This document shows positions 5,870 through 6,003 of a stretch of 6,003 bases of DNA, piece by piece. This stretch comes from CAVUAF01 sp964460655. GTDB lineage: Bacteria > Acidobacteriota > Terriglobia > Terriglobales > Acidobacteriaceae. Every line of letters starts with the position of its first letter. The first letter of the stretch is position 1. Under the pieces are notes generated by a model that was not told the origin of the DNA, did not search any database, and saw nothing but the letters and a program-made list of their open reading frames with translations. The stretch spans positions 1 to 6,003 of the forward strand of contig CAYWSH010000208.1 of assembly GCA_964460655.1 (NCBI GenBank). Direction: 5' to 3'. The translations under genes were made by a program, and so were the position numbers.

Positions 5870-6003
5870 TTGGTCAAAAGAAAGCACAAGCAGGGAAAGC
5901 CACGCGTGTGGCTGGCGCCGGACATCCGGCGTGTGCTGCGCGGCACCGAGAAGGCGCGGCCCGAGGAAGCGCACGCACACCGCCTGCGCCTGGCGGACGT
6001 GGC
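5870..6003 (+). CDS. Unrecognised basic protein, N-terminal 44 codons only
   Basis: An open frame runs from TTG at 5870 to the right edge. The frame is closed upstream by TAG at 5834-5836, and no ATG or GTG lies between that stop and 5870. A later GTG at 5906 is the next possible start. The visible N-terminus is strongly basic (VKRKHKQGKPR, then IRRVLRGTEKAR) with no signal peptide or membrane segment, and ends in a charged, probably helical stretch rich in His/Arg/Leu. I do not recognise a family. A nucleic-acid-binding role would fit the charge but is only a guess. The TTG start is chosen because GGCGAG (5860-5865), a weak ribosome-binding match, and an extended -10 box (5831-5839) lie upstream. 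Confidence 0.5.
   Translation, partial: MVKRKHKQGKPRVWLAPDIRRVLRGTEKARPEEAHAHRLRLADV

Overview
The window is ordinary, GC-rich chromosomal bacterial DNA with densely packed genes and no mobile element, CRISPR array or phage gene. It holds six protein genes, two of them cut by the window edges, and one tRNA. The combination of a FadD15-like acyl-CoA synthetase, a Tat-exported GH109-type protein, an aerobic-style organic-acid catabolic pair and TACACT/TAGAAT-type -10 boxes would fit a soil-type heterotroph. Acidobacteriota is my best guess, but this is a weak inference from gene style and not a demonstrated assignment.

Layout. Positions 1-1048 (minus strand) carry the N-terminal 349 residues of an AMP-forming acyl-CoA synthetase whose C-terminus lies off the left edge. 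A ~100 bp divergent intergenic region separates it from a 92-residue hypothetical protein with two hydrophobic segments (1148-1426, plus). After a 121 bp gap come two co-directional genes 23 bp apart: a DASS/SLC13 (CitT/TtdT-like) dicarboxylate transporter (1548-2954) and an enolase-superfamily D(-)-tartrate dehydratase (2978-4141). The second is recognisable at near residue-by-residue level from Bradyrhizobium TarD. The facing minus-strand gene (4145-5542) encodes a Tat-signal Gfo/Idh/MocA-fold protein of the GH109 (alpha-N-acetylgalactosaminidase) type. Its stop codon lies only 3 bp from that of the tartrate dehydratase. Then come a canonical tRNA-Arg(CCG) with an encoded CCA end (5692-5768, minus), a small divergent promoter region, and the first 44 codons of an unrecognised basic protein running off the right edge.

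How the genes work together. The transporter and dehydratase form the clearest functional unit: uptake of a tartrate-like C4 dicarboxylate and its dehydration to oxaloacetate, which feeds the TCA cycle. E. coli TtdT, the L-tartrate/succinate antiporter, belongs to the same transporter subgroup, so the context points to D-tartrate (or a close diacid) as substrate. The GH109-like protein is a separate transcription unit that probably acts outside the cytoplasmic membrane on amino-sugar glycans. I did not find a clearly undescribed system. The most useful points are the tartrate pair, the near-leaderless GTG start of the transporter, the 3 bp convergent junction, and two small unknown proteins.
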